Assembly (NCBI RefSeq): GCF_020283565.1
Contig: NC_060061.1
Coordinates: 15,103,362 to 15,167,361 of the forward strand
Direction of reading: 5' to 3'
From: Trifolium pratense
Taxonomy: Eukaryota; Streptophyta; Magnoliopsida; Fabales; Fabaceae
DNA length: 64,000 nt
A model generated the notes under the pieces. That model saw nothing but the letters and a program-made list of their open reading frames with translations, searched no databases and was not told the origin of the DNA. Shown here piece by piece: positions 48,930-59,660 of the stretch. A program made the position numbers and the translations under genes. Position 1 is the first letter of the stretch. Each line of letters begins with the position of its first letter.

Positions 48930-50882
48930 ATGGTTCCTATATTTTATTATGCAAGAGGAAAAATTTTGCTTTTCCTCGTCGTCCTTCTTGCACATGCTCA
49001 CCTTGTGTCTTTTGATTACCCTATGTTTATTCACAATCGTGAAGAGCCACTAGAATTTGATGGAGATGCCACTGTTGAAGATTTTGACTACGCTATTCAA
49101 CTCACTGGGTACTACCCTGGTGACCCAGATAAGGCTTCTGATGTTGGTCGAGTCACAAATCCCAAACTTATCAAACTTTATGACAGAAGCATAAATCAAG
49201 TTTATGACTTTACTACAAAGTTTTCATATTACAGTATTTATGGAGATTTTGCGTTCCTCCCTGCAAGCTCAGATTTCCTAAAAGAAAATCATATAGAAGA
49301 TGGATTGGCGTTTGTTCTTGTGCCTGGAAATGAAGTTGCTTTAATGAACACAACTTGCTGCCTTGCAATATCAGATTTCCTAAAAGGAAATCATTTAGAA
49401 GATGGATTAGAGGTTATTCTTGTGCCTGCAAGCGAAGTTGCTTTAAACTCAACTGAGTATTCATCTGAGTCTGTGGAGTTCTACACGTTTAAAAATGGTA
49501 ATCTAAGTGTTTCTAAATACAGTTCAAAAAATAATATTCTAAATGTTTCTGCCACTGGATATAGATTGACTGAAGGGAAAGAGCCACAGAACTCTTCACA
49601 CACCATTGATCTAAGAGAGCATTTACCAGAGTATGTTGGCATATCAGCTTCAACAGGAAAAGTAGATAAGAAACATACGTTGCGGTTTTGGTCTTTTAGT
49701 ACAAGCCAAGCAAATTATGAAGTTGATCATGAGAAGAAATTGTGGGAGGGATTGGCAGTTGGTTTTGTATGTTTGTCTTTGTGTTTATTAGCAATATTAA
49801 TAATTTTATTGTGGAAGAAGAATAAAGGAAAAGAAGAAGAACCTAATTCAGAAACCGTTTCCGATCAGAATATGGATGAAGAATTCCAAATGAGTGCTGG
49901 ACCTAAAAAGATTAGTTATCAGGAATTATTGGATGCAACAAACAACTTTGAAGAGACACTGAAGCTCGGTGAGGGTGGTTTCGGTGGTGTTTATAAAGGT
50001 TATTTTAAAGACACAAACTCAGTTGCAGCAATTAAGAGGAGGAAATCAGCAGATTCAGGGCAGGGTATAAAGCAATACTCAGCAGAAGTGAAGATCATTA
50101 GCCAATTGAGACACAGAAATTTGGTGAAACTCAATGGTTGGTGCCACAAGAAGAATGAACTGATCCTAATATACGAATACATGCCAAATGGCAGCTTAGA
50201 TTTTCATCTTTTTCGTGGAGGAAGAAGCATCTTGTCATGGCACTTGAGGTACAATATAGCCCTTGGGTTAGCCTCAGCATTGTTTTATTTGCAGGAGGAA
50301 TTGGAAAAATGCGTGATTCATAGGGACATAAAATCAAGCAACATAATGTTGGACTCCAACTTCAATACTAAGCTTGGGGATTTTGGTCTAGCTAGGCTGA
50401 TGGATCATGAGAAAGAGTCAGAAACCACAATTGTAGCCGGAACCAGGGGTTACCTAGCTCCGGAATACATGGACACAGGAAAGGCTAGAAAGGAATCTGA
50501 CATATTCAGTTTCGGGGTTGTTTTGTTGGAGATAGCCTGTGGGAAAAAAGCCATACACCACCAAGAATTGAAGGGTGAAGTATCATTAGTTGAGTGGGTT
50601 TGGGAGCTATATGGATTGAAAAATGTCATTGCAGCAGCAGATCCAAAGCTATATGGGCAATTTGATGTGAAGGAATTGGAATGTTTGCTAGTAGTTGGAC
50701 TTTGGTGTGCTAATCCAAATAACACATCAAGACCATCTATAAAGAAAGTGATTAAGGTGCTCAACTTTGAATCCCCATTACCAATTCTTCCACAAAACAT
50801 GCCATTTCTAGGTCCACTGTCTTCTCCCATAAATAATGGGCAATTTTTTTCAGTTCCCTCTTTCTTTACGGCAAAAGGTTAA
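48930..50882 (+). CDS. L-type lectin receptor-like kinase with degenerate lectin domain (module copy 2)
   Basis: A single exon of 650 residues from the ATG at 48930. Signal peptide about 1-27; ectodomain about 28-270; membrane segment about 274-295; then a full kinase domain with GEGGFGGVYKG, AAIK, HRDIKSSN, DFG and APE. The ectodomain keeps more of the lectin fold than copy 1, including the C-terminal HTLRFWSFSTS strand. However, the conserved VEFDTF reads VEFYTF (182-187), and the following calcium and sugar-binding loop is deleted. A 34-residue segment starting SDFLKENHIEDGL is duplicated (114-147 and 148-174). The kinase half is nearly identical to that of copy 1. It is probably a plasma-membrane kinase that no longer binds sugar in the usual way; this is inference. 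Confidence 0.87.
   Translation: MVPIFYYARGKILLFLVVLLAHAHLVSFDYPMFIHNREEPLEFDGDATVEDFDYAIQLTGYYPGDPDKASDVGRVTNPKLIKLYDRSINQVYDFTTKFSYYSIYGDFAFLPASSDFLKENHIEDGLAFVLVPGNEVALMNTTCCLAISDFLKGNHLEDGLEVILVPASEVALNSTEYSSESVEFYTFKNGNLSVSKYSSKNNILNVSATGYRLTEGKEPQNSSHTIDLREHLPEYVGISASTGKVDKKHTLRFWSFSTSQANYEVDHEKKLWEGLAVGFVCLSLCLLAILIILLWKKNKGKEEEPNSETVSDQNMDEEFQMSAGPKKISYQELLDATNNFEETLKLGEGGFGGVYKGYFKDTNSVAAIKRRKSADSGQGIKQYSAEVKIISQLRHRNLVKLNGWCHKKNELILIYEYMPNGSLDFHLFRGGRSILSWHLRYNIALGLASALFYLQEELEKCVIHRDIKSSNIMLDSNFNTKLGDFGLARLMDHEKESETTIVAGTRGYLAPEYMDTGKARKESDIFSFGVVLLEIACGKKAIHHQELKGEVSLVEWVWELYGLKNVIAAADPKLYGQFDVKELECLLVVGLWCANPNNTSRPSIKKVIKVLNFESPLPILPQNMPFLGPLSSPINNGQFFSVPSFFTAKG
49269..49472 (+). 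repeat. 102-bp in-frame duplication in the lectin domain
   Basis: tcagatttcctaaaa starts at 49269 and again at 49371. The two units encode similar SDFLK-N-EDGL--VLVP--EVAL segments. Copy 1 of the module has only one such unit. Confidence 0.8.
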
Positions 50883-51282
50883 TTGAAAGTGAACAGATTG
50901 CAGTCAACTATTCTGTAAGTTGTATAAGATGCAAGTTAATCATTAATATTATAAGGTTGTATCATTAAGTCATTATATTATCAAAATGTTAATCAAGTTG
51001 GTTACTCTATCTGAATTCTGAATATATTATTGAATGCATCGGTAACATTATTCAGATAATTTGAAATTCATATTACCTACTTAATATTCTTCTAGTACTT
51101 CATATACCATCAGAGAGATAAATTTGATTAAAAATGGAATATCATACTTATTGCAAACTGGAATTTATTCAAACACAGAACACCGTTCTCAACCAGAATT
51201 CTTTATTCTAACTATTGGAATTTATTCAAAATGGAATATCCCTTAGAATAAAGCAATTCTAACACAGAACTCAATTTAGTAT

Positions 51283-51765
51283 CTAACCAGAGATATCAAT
51301 TGTCTTGACTTCAGGCTTCTTAACTTCTTCTTTAGGAACAGTTACAGTCAGAACACCGTTCTCCATATTCGCCTTAACTTGATCCATTTTAGCATTCTCT
51401 GGCAATCTGAATCTCCTCAAGAACTTTCCACTGCTACGCTCCACGCGATGCCATTGATCGTTCTTATCTTCTTTCTCGACGCTTCTCTCTCCGCTTATCT
51501 GAAGAACTCTATCGTCTTCAATCTCTACCTTCACTTCCTCCTTCTTCAGTCCTGGAAAATCTGCCTTGATCACGTGCGCTTCTGGAGTCTCCTTCCAGTC
51601 CACACGTGTGCTGACGAATGCAGAATTTTCACGACACAATTCAGGAAAGGAAGCGGATAGGGAATTGGATAACGGAAAATCCTTGAATGGATCGAAAACA
51701 TCGAGGGAGAATGGATCGAATACGTTGCTCCTTCTACCACCGAAGAAACTTGGAATCAGCGACAT
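51283..51765 (-). CDS. Class I small heat shock protein, about 18 kDa (module copy 2)
   Basis: 160 residues from the ATG at 51765, the family start [10 protein letters not shown]. The upstream in-frame extension lies in the leader and promoter. The alpha-crystallin domain and C-terminal I-x-I are as in copy 1, with few substitutions, for example Cys for Ser in PELCREN and Ile-Lys in [10 protein letters not shown]. No intron. It converges on lectin kinase copy 2 with about 400 bp between stops. Function from the family: cytosolic holding chaperone induced by heat. Confidence 0.95.
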   Translation of the reverse strand: MSLIPSFFGGRRSNVFDPFSLDVFDPFKDFPLSNSLSASFPELCRENSAFVSTRVDWKETPEAHVIKADFPGLKKEEVKVEIEDDRVLQISGERSVEKEDKNDQWHRVERSSGKFLRRFRLPENAKMDQVKANMENGVLTVTVPKEEVKKPEVKTIDISG

Positions 51766-51874
51766 TTTGTTATCCGAAGTGATTTCTTGAATGAAGATTT
51801 GAAAGTTTTGATGATTGTTATTGAATATTGCGATTTTCAATTGTTTGATGGTTTGGAAGATGATACTGATGAGG

Positions 51875-51930
51875 AATTTATACCAAGTATAGGAGGAAAC
51901 TAGTACTTGCTGGAAAATTCGAAAACCGTT
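51875..51930 (-). promoter_or_regulatory. Heat shock promoter of HSP20 copy 2
   Basis: TATA box (TATAAATT, minus strand) at 51875-51882. A heat shock element GAAaaTTCgaAAA at 51913-51925 has the same spacing as in copy 1, but the fourth module is changed (GTT). Confidence 0.7.
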
Positions 51931-52904
51931 TGGCAGTTTCCGCGCCAAATGTTGTAGAAAGTTCTAGGTTTTCTATTTGGGGGTAAATAGAAAGTTCTAG
52001 ATATCTCTACAAAAAAAAAAAAAAACGTTCTAGATATCTTCATTTCAAATCAATTTGAGCTTATAAAAATAAAAAAATCACCATGATTTTGAAGTTGGGC
52101 TTTTAGGCCCACATAATATGAAGTTGGGTTAAAACGAAAGGTGTGCTGATATTCACCAGATTTTTTTGAAAATTTTCTTTCGACGTTTACTTTTACCACC
52201 TTATCGGTTACTTGTGCGCCTTACACCTTTTCTCTTTTACTCTTCCGCTACTTAAGTAACTGACATTATAAAAACGAGATTTTTTGAAAAATGCCTACCA
52301 CTATTTCAGTAGCGGACATTATAAAGGTAGGGTGTTTTTTTGGGATGTTCTCTACTTAAATAGCGGATGAGAATATTTTGATGATTTCGTAGGTCGCGCG
52401 AAAATATAGTAGGGTGACAAAAGTAAACATCATTTTCTTTAGGCCCCTTAATATAATCTAAAGTCTTTTAACATGTTTTGAAAACTTGAGAAGTTTTAGA
52501 GTATACACTAAAGAGAATTTTTTTTTTTCATTCCCTTCTATCTTTTTGCACGTCTCTACATGTTGCTTAAATTATAGGATTCGAGCATTGAAAAAATGAA
52601 TTTTTTTGATTAAAAGAAAAGTTTCGAGTTTTAGAATTTTATACAAGTTATGGTCATCTTTAGTTTTACAATTTAGATAATGAATTAATTTATACCGGTT
52701 CGATTAAAATAACAAAAACAAATATATATAACTTATATTGAACTGACACCAATTATATTTTAATTTTAAAACAATAAAATTCATAAATTTTTGTTTTTAG
52801 AAAAAATTATCGACCTTCGTTAAAATATATGATAATAATGAATGGTGATTCAAAATGTACCACTTATGAATGTGGTCACCATAACACTGACCCTAAAACA
52901 ACTA
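51931..52904. other. Intergenic region, no gene seen
   Basis: It starts with sequence shared with the other HSP20 promoters. At about 52230-52380 the phrase 'cttccgctactta' and 'agtagcgg' repeats, hinting at an old repeat. The rest is AT-rich. Confidence 0.4.
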
Positions 52905-53163
52905 TTCCCTCCGTCCCAATTTGATTGACACAGTTGGCTGTTTCATGCATGCCGATCCATAATTTTGACGATTAATATTTTTAATTGTATAATAGTAAAA
53001 ATTATAAAAATTTAATATTTTGAAAATATTCATCGAGACGAATCAAACAACATCTTATATGCTAATATTTATTTTCGTTTATTAGTAGAAAAATAAGGTC
53101 AAAACATCATGTGTGAATAGTGCACAACAGTCAACTGTGTCAATTAAATTGGGACGGAGGGAG
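52905..53163. mobile_element. Stowaway-like (Tc1/mariner) MITE
   Basis: 259 bp between TA dinucleotides at 52903-52904 and 53164-53165. The ends are TCCCTCCGTCCCAATTTGAT (left) and the complement ATTGGGACGGAGGGAG (right). The inner TGACACAGTTG/CAACTGTGTCA words also pair. The CTCCCTCCGTCC end and TA duplication are characteristic. Confidence 0.92.
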
Positions 53164-54419
53164 TAGTATAAAACAACTATGGGTTTTTAATAGAATAAAT
53201 AATATTTGCATTATATGTGACACACATGTTTATATATATATATATTTTTTTGCGACACACATGTTTATATCCATCATTTTTCTTTCTGAAAAGGCATGTC
53301 TTCTATAAAAAAAAGTACACGCATGATTTAAACCAGACACATGTCAAAAAATCACAATGGATCATGACTAATACTTGCATGTGCGATTAATAATATTTGG
53401 TCCCAATTTGGTTGCACTCAAAGAAAAAATAATTAAATAATATGTATGTTTTTTATGTATATGTGACTAAATGTTGACAAAAACCATACAAGTATCATCA
53501 CTTTGAGTGGTTTTTAGGTAGATATAAACCAGTATCTTAAAAATCGAACCGTTCATCGAACCGGTGAGGGTGCTGATTCATTAGTTTATTGGTAGAACCA
53601 TTGGATCATTGGTCGATACCGGATGACTCAGATGTATGTCTCGGTCTATATGAAAAATAATTATTGTATTAAATTGGATTGAATCGGTGACTAGGCATTT
53701 TAAAAAAAAATTATAGTATACGTTTTTAATCGTATATATAATAAATTAAAATCCTGCATTAGTTATTATAAGAAAATGAGAGTTGAACAATTAAATTAAC
53801 ATTCTACAAAAAATAAACAAAATATAAAACCCATAAAAAAATAAATATAATCTAAAATCCATAAAAAAATGAAAAAAATCAAATGTGCTTTTGAAACAAA
53901 TAACTTGTGAGAAAGTTTGTTTTCATACAAAAAAATAATACAAGAATATATAGAATACAATCAGAAAAGTTTGTTTTCAATCTAATAACATCAAAAAAGT
54001 TGAGCTAAACTTATACATAAAAGTGGAGTTAGGGTTTGAATCTTGAATAGTTAATTTTTTCAACTTAAAAAAAGTGGAATTTCGGTCACTAGATTACTTG
54101 ACCCAAAAACATAAATATAGATGGGATAATAGCTTTCAAAAAATAAATTTATTGATTTAATTATTTTTTTGCAAGAAATAACACAATAATTTCACTTTAT
54201 AGTTTAACAATTTTTTTTATCAATTTTTAAAATATTTTATTCTAAATAATCTTTTTACTTTAATATAATAATAAACTTAAATATCAAATAAAAATTAATA
54301 GATTCGAGTTTAAAAAAAAAAAAAAAATGGAGATGTATGGGCCTCTAACTAAACTAGATTATTTTATGGAGATGTAAACCAAAATTCGTGGAAAAAAAAA
54401 ACTTAACAATTAAGTAGAA
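53164..54419. other. AT-rich intergenic DNA
   Basis: No gene is seen. A segment at about 53540-53700 rich in 'gaaccgg' and 'accattggatcattgg' words resembles non-coding repeats common in legumes. Its ends are not clear. Confidence 0.35.
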
Positions 54420-55060
54420 AAGAGCCCTAGTTAGCCCATTCTTCAACTCCGTCTTTCCATCGCTGCCGTCCTATCTCCCTCCTCTTCTTCGTCGGTATGT
54501 TATTTTCTTTGTTGTTTCTTTCTTTCCATGTTGTTTCAAATTATACCAATATTGCATTCAATAATGAAAAGACAAATTACCGGCGCTTACCAGTTGGAAA
54601 CCTAAATTGCTCATGGCCTGGTGCCCATCTCTTTCTCAACCACCATGCATGGGTGCATTCTGGGAAGAGTTTTTTCCTTTCATTATTTGATCTTGATTTG
54701 ATACTTCCTGGTTCCTATAAATCAATACGTATAAAACAAAATTATTTTCATTTATTAAGACTGATATTTTGCTATTTGCTACATGGCCTTATATTTTCAT
54801 GTGCTTTGATTTGATATCGGTAAGAAATAAATTGTATGAAATATATCAGTTTGTGAATGCCAAAAAGAGTTGTTAGTGTTTCCTAGTTTTGGATCGGACC
54901 ATATTACTTTCATTTGTTTCACGATGTCTTTTGTTGTCAATTGTGATGCACAGTAGAAGTAACATCCGCAAATTCTTTCTTTCTATTCACAAAATTAATT
55001 AATTTGCGCTCACTGATCGAGTTGTGTTACGTAGTTAGGGTTTATTCAACTTCTTCTACT
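54420..55060 (+). other. Probable 5' leader and intron of the F-box/ubiquitin-like gene
   Basis: A pyrimidine-rich leader-like stretch (54420-54494, 'gccctagttagcccattctt' onward) ends in a consensus donor GTATGT at 54495. Acceptor-like AGs occur near 54955. This is the layout of a plant 5' UTR with a long first intron, but no transcript is available to confirm it. Confidence 0.4.
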
Positions 55061-55603
55061 ATGGTTAGAAAGCGAAGTCGTCGATCCAATGCAGCAAATA
55101 ACTCAGCGTTCCTCCCCATGGAACTCATCGGCGGAATCCTAGCTCAGCTTAGTGTAAAAGACATCGTGCGATTCAAATGTGTGAGCAAGTCATGGGAAAC
55201 AATCACATCCGATCCAAACTTTGTCGATAAACATCTTAAGGTATTGTCATGTGTCCTTTATTTTGCTTTGTTGTGCTGTAATAAATTTTGCAATGGGTTT
55301 TTTGTCTTCTTTCGGTTGCTTTTATGATTGATTAATGTGTTGGTAATTGAGGTGTAGATGAAAATATTCATAAAGAGTGGGCGGAGACCGTTTACCCTAT
55401 CGGTTAACTGTTTAGACACGATAATCGATGTGAAGAAGAAAATTTTTGAGGAGAAAAAAATACCGGTGCACCAGCAAGTATTGATGTTCAACAATGAGAA
55501 TCTACGTGACAACATGACTCTTGCCAGTTACAATATCCAAGAAAATTCAACCCTCAGGGAGAAATCAACCCTCAACCTTAGGCGCCGCATGATGGCGGAC
55601 TAG
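55061..55603 (+). CDS. F-box protein with C-terminal ubiquitin-like domain (predicted fusion)
   Basis: Exon 1, 55061-55240, starts MVRKRSRRSN and encodes an F-box (LPMELIGGILAQLSVKDIVR, FKCVSKSWETITSDPNF). Exon 2, 55358-55603, starts directly after an acceptor with MKIFIKSGRRPFTLSV and encodes a ubiquitin-like fold (DTIIDVKKKI, IPVHQQVLMFNNENL, TLASYNIQENSTL). Both junctions are phase 0, giving 141 residues. F-box proteins normally recruit targets to SCF ubiquitin ligases. The ubiquitin-like part lacks the C-terminal Gly-Gly, so it could not be conjugated. It has Asn at the Lys48 position and Met at the Ile44 position. A short internal repeat (NSTLREKSTL) sits where the last strand should be. 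Whether the two exons form one mRNA, or exon 2 is a stand-alone relic, is not settled. Confidence 0.6.
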
Positions 55604-56105
55604 ATGACCACTGCACAATCGCTGATTACTACATCTAAGAGCAAACAATTGTCGACCAAGTTGTCTGCCCTAACCGGCGACTTTTAAGTAGAGAAATTAT
55701 ACATTATTGATAAAATAAAGTGATCGACTTTTCCATTTATTGCTAAGGATTTAAAGTGGTGCATGCCTTGTGCTTTGTGTAGGGGTATATTTTGAAATTT
55801 AATCTAATTTTCTTTTCTTTTTTTAAAAGTTATTTCATGTATTTTTTGAAAAATGTTACCTAAAAATATTTAACCTATTCTACTTTTAATATATTATTTT
55901 ACAACTGTACTGTTTAATCATTACTACTTTTAGGAGTCATGACTCTCAAATAAGTCATCAGTACTATTTTAGAACAATTAAATAAATGTTGCATTCTCTC
56001 TATTTAATTATCACACTTTTTTAAATTGTGTGAAATGTCCAAACAAACATCTAATATGGGATGGCGGGAGTGCAAAATGACCATTATCAATAACAATTTT
56101 ATAAA
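55604..56105. other. 3' region after the F-box/ubiquitin-like gene
   Basis: An immediately following ATG at 55604 opens a 27-codon frame that ends at 55687 with no recognisable motif. After that the DNA is AT-rich and no gene is seen. Confidence 0.4.
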
Positions 56106-56675
56106 CTAGAACTTTGACCCATGCGGTGCATGGGTCTAATTAGGTGTAATATGTAACAATAAAAAATAAAATACAAAAATTCTAAGAGCATTTTCAATAA
56201 GAGTAGTATAGGGAATTTCATGGACTAATTATTCTATATTTGTTTTATGTGCTTATTTTATATTTTATATATTTTTTAAATAATTTTGGACCCCCATCGT
56301 TTTGTTTATTTATTAAAAAAAAATTGCTGATAACTAAAGGTCAAAAAATTGATGATAATTAAAGGTTAAAAAAAATTAAAGACATAATCAAGAACATAAA
56401 CTTAAGTAGACATCCATAAATAAATAAAAATTGTGATTAATTTCGTTGTTCAAATTTATTAAAAACAGAGTTAACATATTAGGATTCCTAAATTCTTTCA
56501 TAATTAAAGCACATGTTTTAACGGTTGAAAGGTTTTATTGTAAGTAAGGGATGCAGGTTCGATGACAAATTTGTATTTTTTTAATATAAAGCTGCAATAA
56601 AAAGAAAGAGAAAATGAGAGGGGAAAAAATTTGGTTTAGAGTTAGCTTATGTTAGCAAGCTTATAATATAAGAGA
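56106..56675 (-). mobile_element. Non-autonomous Helitron, both ends visible
   Basis: On the minus strand it begins TCTCTTATATTATAAGCTTG (5' end, preceded by A). It ends with a perfect 9-bp stem (56116-56124 and 56128-56136), a short spacer and CTAG, followed by T. Insertion between A and T without target duplication fits Helitrons. 570 bp, no coding capacity. Confidence 0.75.
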
Positions 56676-57063
56676 TTATTGGTTTTTAATTGTTTAAATT
56701 GTGCAATGAAAATTGATGGTGCTTAATTGTCGTATGAAATATTTCCTATGAAAGTTGATGGAGCTTAACACTTTGTGGACATAATTTAAATCACAATTGG
56801 TCTGCTAATGCATATTGTATCAATTGATCATCGGTTAATATTAAATCTGCAATGTTAAAATTAAAATAATGAATGTGATTAGTGACATGACTATGGTTGT
56901 GTTTGGTTGTATTGCAAAAAAAAATTGATTTAGCATAATTAAGTTTGATAATAACTTTCCAAATTACACGTGATAATAACTTTCCAAATCTCACATGATA
57001 ATTATTCTCTAAATTTATGATCCGGTAGAAAAAAAATCATTGATCAGGAAAAACATAAAAATA

Positions 57064-57704
57064 TTTCGTGATGAATAATATAGTCAACAATAATTTTGAT
57101 ATGGTATACTTTTAAAATTGATTGTGGTTATCAATTATTGCACATAATTTTAATCACAATTGGTATAATTGTCATAGTGGTTGAAAATATTGCCTTGCAC
57201 TAAAGGGTTGTGGGTTCGAATCCTAGTCAAGACAAAATTGTATTATTTTTTAATAAAAATTGCAAGATAAAATGGAGGAAAAACAGGGAAAACAAATTAG
57301 GATTTAAGGTTTGCTTGTGTATACAAGCTTATAATATAAAAGATATTGCACCGGTGTAATTTGATCCCTATATATATACTTTCCAAATCACACGTGATAA
57401 TAACTTTGATATAGTCAACAATAATTTCGTGATGAATAATATAGTCAACAATAATTTTGATATGATATACTTTTAAAATTGATGGTGCTTATCAATTATT
57501 GCACATAATTTTAATCACAATTCGTATACTTGCCATAGTGGTTGGAAATATTGCCTTGCATTGAAGGGTTGCGGGTTTGAATCATAGCTAAGACAAAATT
57601 GTATTATTTTTTAATAAAAATTGCAAGATAAAATGGAGGGAAAACATGGAAAACAAATTAGGGTTTAGGGTTTGCTTGTGGATACAAGCTTATAATATAA
57701 AAGA
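57064..57704 (-). mobile_element. Two tandem Helitron-like segments (period about 360 bp)
   Basis: The segments 57064-57343 and 57424-57704 are close direct copies. Each ends on the right with the complement of TCTTTTATATTATAAGCTTG, the same 5' end as the element at 56106-56675. Each carries a tRNA-like B-box (ggttcgaatcc at about 57211; a decayed copy at about 57571). I could not find a hairpin-CTAG 3' end for either, so they may be truncated. Confidence 0.6.
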
Positions 57705-58500
57705 TGTTGGAAGGTGATCAATGTTATTTAGTAGTGTCTATGGCATCTTATATAGTATATAAACATGTATTGTTATGTTTAAATACGAAGAGTGAAATAG
57801 AATAATGAGATATAGTTTCAATATTTGGACTTTTAAAGAAGGATGGAATGACAATACCAAAATATGTTCATGGTTTTAAACATGTATTGTATGAATCTGA
57901 TATCCATGTTATTGTTATTACTATTCTAAACTAAAAGCTTCAACTTTGTAAAATACCATTCTTAAAGCTTCAATTTTTAAGAATGAGTTGGATTGTTTAT
58001 TGTTCTGTCCACGGGCGGAGCTACATGTGGGTTGGACAGGCCGCGGCCTGCCTAAGAAACAAAATTAACGAAAGCATCTCTATAGTTGTTCGCAAATCAC
58101 TAATATAAAAAAATTTAAATTATAAATAATATAAAAAGATAATAATTATTATCGTATATAACATCCAAAAAATACATCATAATCAATTATTAAAAAGACA
58201 AACTAAAATAATACAAAAAAAAGACATTATAAGAATTTGAACAAAAGAACTTACACTCAAAATCATTACAAGCTACCACTAATCCATTGATAAACATTTA
58301 ATATTTTATGAACATTAAACATATATATAACTAGCGCCTCAAAATTTTGAGACTTGATGTAGTCTCACACCCGACACATGTGTGTGGGCAGGCCCTATCG
58401 ACAATACCGTAGTCACTCCAAATCACCGGTGTACCAAAGACCATACGACCCAAGCCATTGGACATGAAATAAGCAACTTAAAGCAAGTGATTTTCCATTT
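57705..58500. other. Intergenic region, no gene seen
   Basis: AT-rich. A short stretch at about 58010-58060 (cgggcggagctacatgtggg, 'ggcctgcctaag') is a common plant transposon-derived phrase. Its element is not defined here. Confidence 0.35.
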
Positions 58501-58900
58501 CATTAACCCCAACACATAGCGAACACGAAGCAGCCACGACATTTTGAAATCATGCTTCTAATTACTAAATTTTCTCCCATTGGTAACCCACCAAGTAGCG
58601 CTTTCCAAGAGAACACTAGACGGAGCCCCTCCCCCAAATTTTTGAAATAGCCCCCACTGATACCAATTCCAATGAAGATAATTTTTAATAAATACAAGTA
58701 GTTAGAGCTAACCGTGAACCCACCTCCATTAGCATATGACCACGAGTCGTCCTCCTTTTGTGATGGATAAACCTCCAATAACCTTCAATAAACTCCTATG
58801 AAGCTCTTCCTCCAAACTAAAGTAGTTCCTCCTCCATTGCCAACTATCATTTACCCATACACGGCCATTTTTTTAATGGTAAGTCCCGATCGAAGGGAAA
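58501..58900 (-). pseudogene. LINE reverse-transcriptase C-terminal fragment
   Basis: On the minus strand the translation contains LRLVFSWKALLGGLPMGENL, followed by VIRSMISKCRG and C-x-C-like residues. This is the zf-RVT region of plant LINE-type proteins (usual form: WxxLLxRLPTRxNLxxR...C). Only this piece remains and the frame is not kept upstream of about 58780. Confidence 0.65.
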
Positions 58901-59050
58901 CTACAAATAGGCGCAGAAAAGGGTCACAAAAGGAGAAAATATCGTAGTATTCTCATTGATAGAGTCAACCACACGAAGTCCCAAAATAAAACAGCTAAGT
59001 TACAATGTATACCGATTTGCTACGACACCGTAAAAATCGGCTCCATCGCC

Positions 59051-59140
59051 AAAACATGCCATTCCTAGGTCCACTGTCTTCTCCCATAATAAATGGGCAA
59101 TTTTTCTCAGTTCGTTCTTTCTTTAGGCAACAGGTTAATT
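59051..59140 (+). pseudogene. 3' remnant of a lectin receptor kinase (module copy 3)
   Basis: From 59051 the sequence matches the last coding bases of the kinases at 33987 and 48930 (aaacatgccattcctaggtc, continuing to ggttaattgaaagtgaacag) and their 3' UTR. Everything upstream is replaced by unrelated DNA that includes the LINE fragment. A one-base change (ataataaatgg for ataaataatgg) and other edits break the reading frame. Confidence 0.85.
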
Positions 59141-59660
59141 GAAAGTGAACAGATTGCAGTCAAACTACTATGATTCATATCCAGTTTCGGATCTTATGAG
59201 TTGGAGGTGCTGAAAATTTGTAGCATTTTTCATTTGCTCATATATCAACTACTATTCTGTAAGCAGTATAACATGCTAGTTAATCTTTAAAATTGTAAGG
59301 TTGTATCATTAAGTCATTATATTATAAATATTCTAGAATGATCCATAGAAATGCAAAATGTTAATTAAGTTGGTTATTCTATCTGAATATATTATTGAAT
59401 GCATCCGTAACATTATTCAGCTAATTTCAAATTCATACTAATATTCTTCTAGTACTTCATATATCATCAGAGAGATAAATTTGACTTAAAAATGGAATAT
59501 CATACTTATTGCAAACTGGAATTTATTCACATAACATAAGATTCTGGAAATTACAAAACACATTACATGATTTCATTCTTTTTCTTTCATACTCACAGTA
59601 CACAACAAAACACATATCCATTAGAATAAAGCAATTCTAACACAGAAATCAATTTAGTAT

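Noticed and set aside
53120..53308. Small plus-strand frame at the edge of the Stowaway-like MITE
   Set aside because: It overlaps the MITE end and a TA microsatellite, so it is not a gene.
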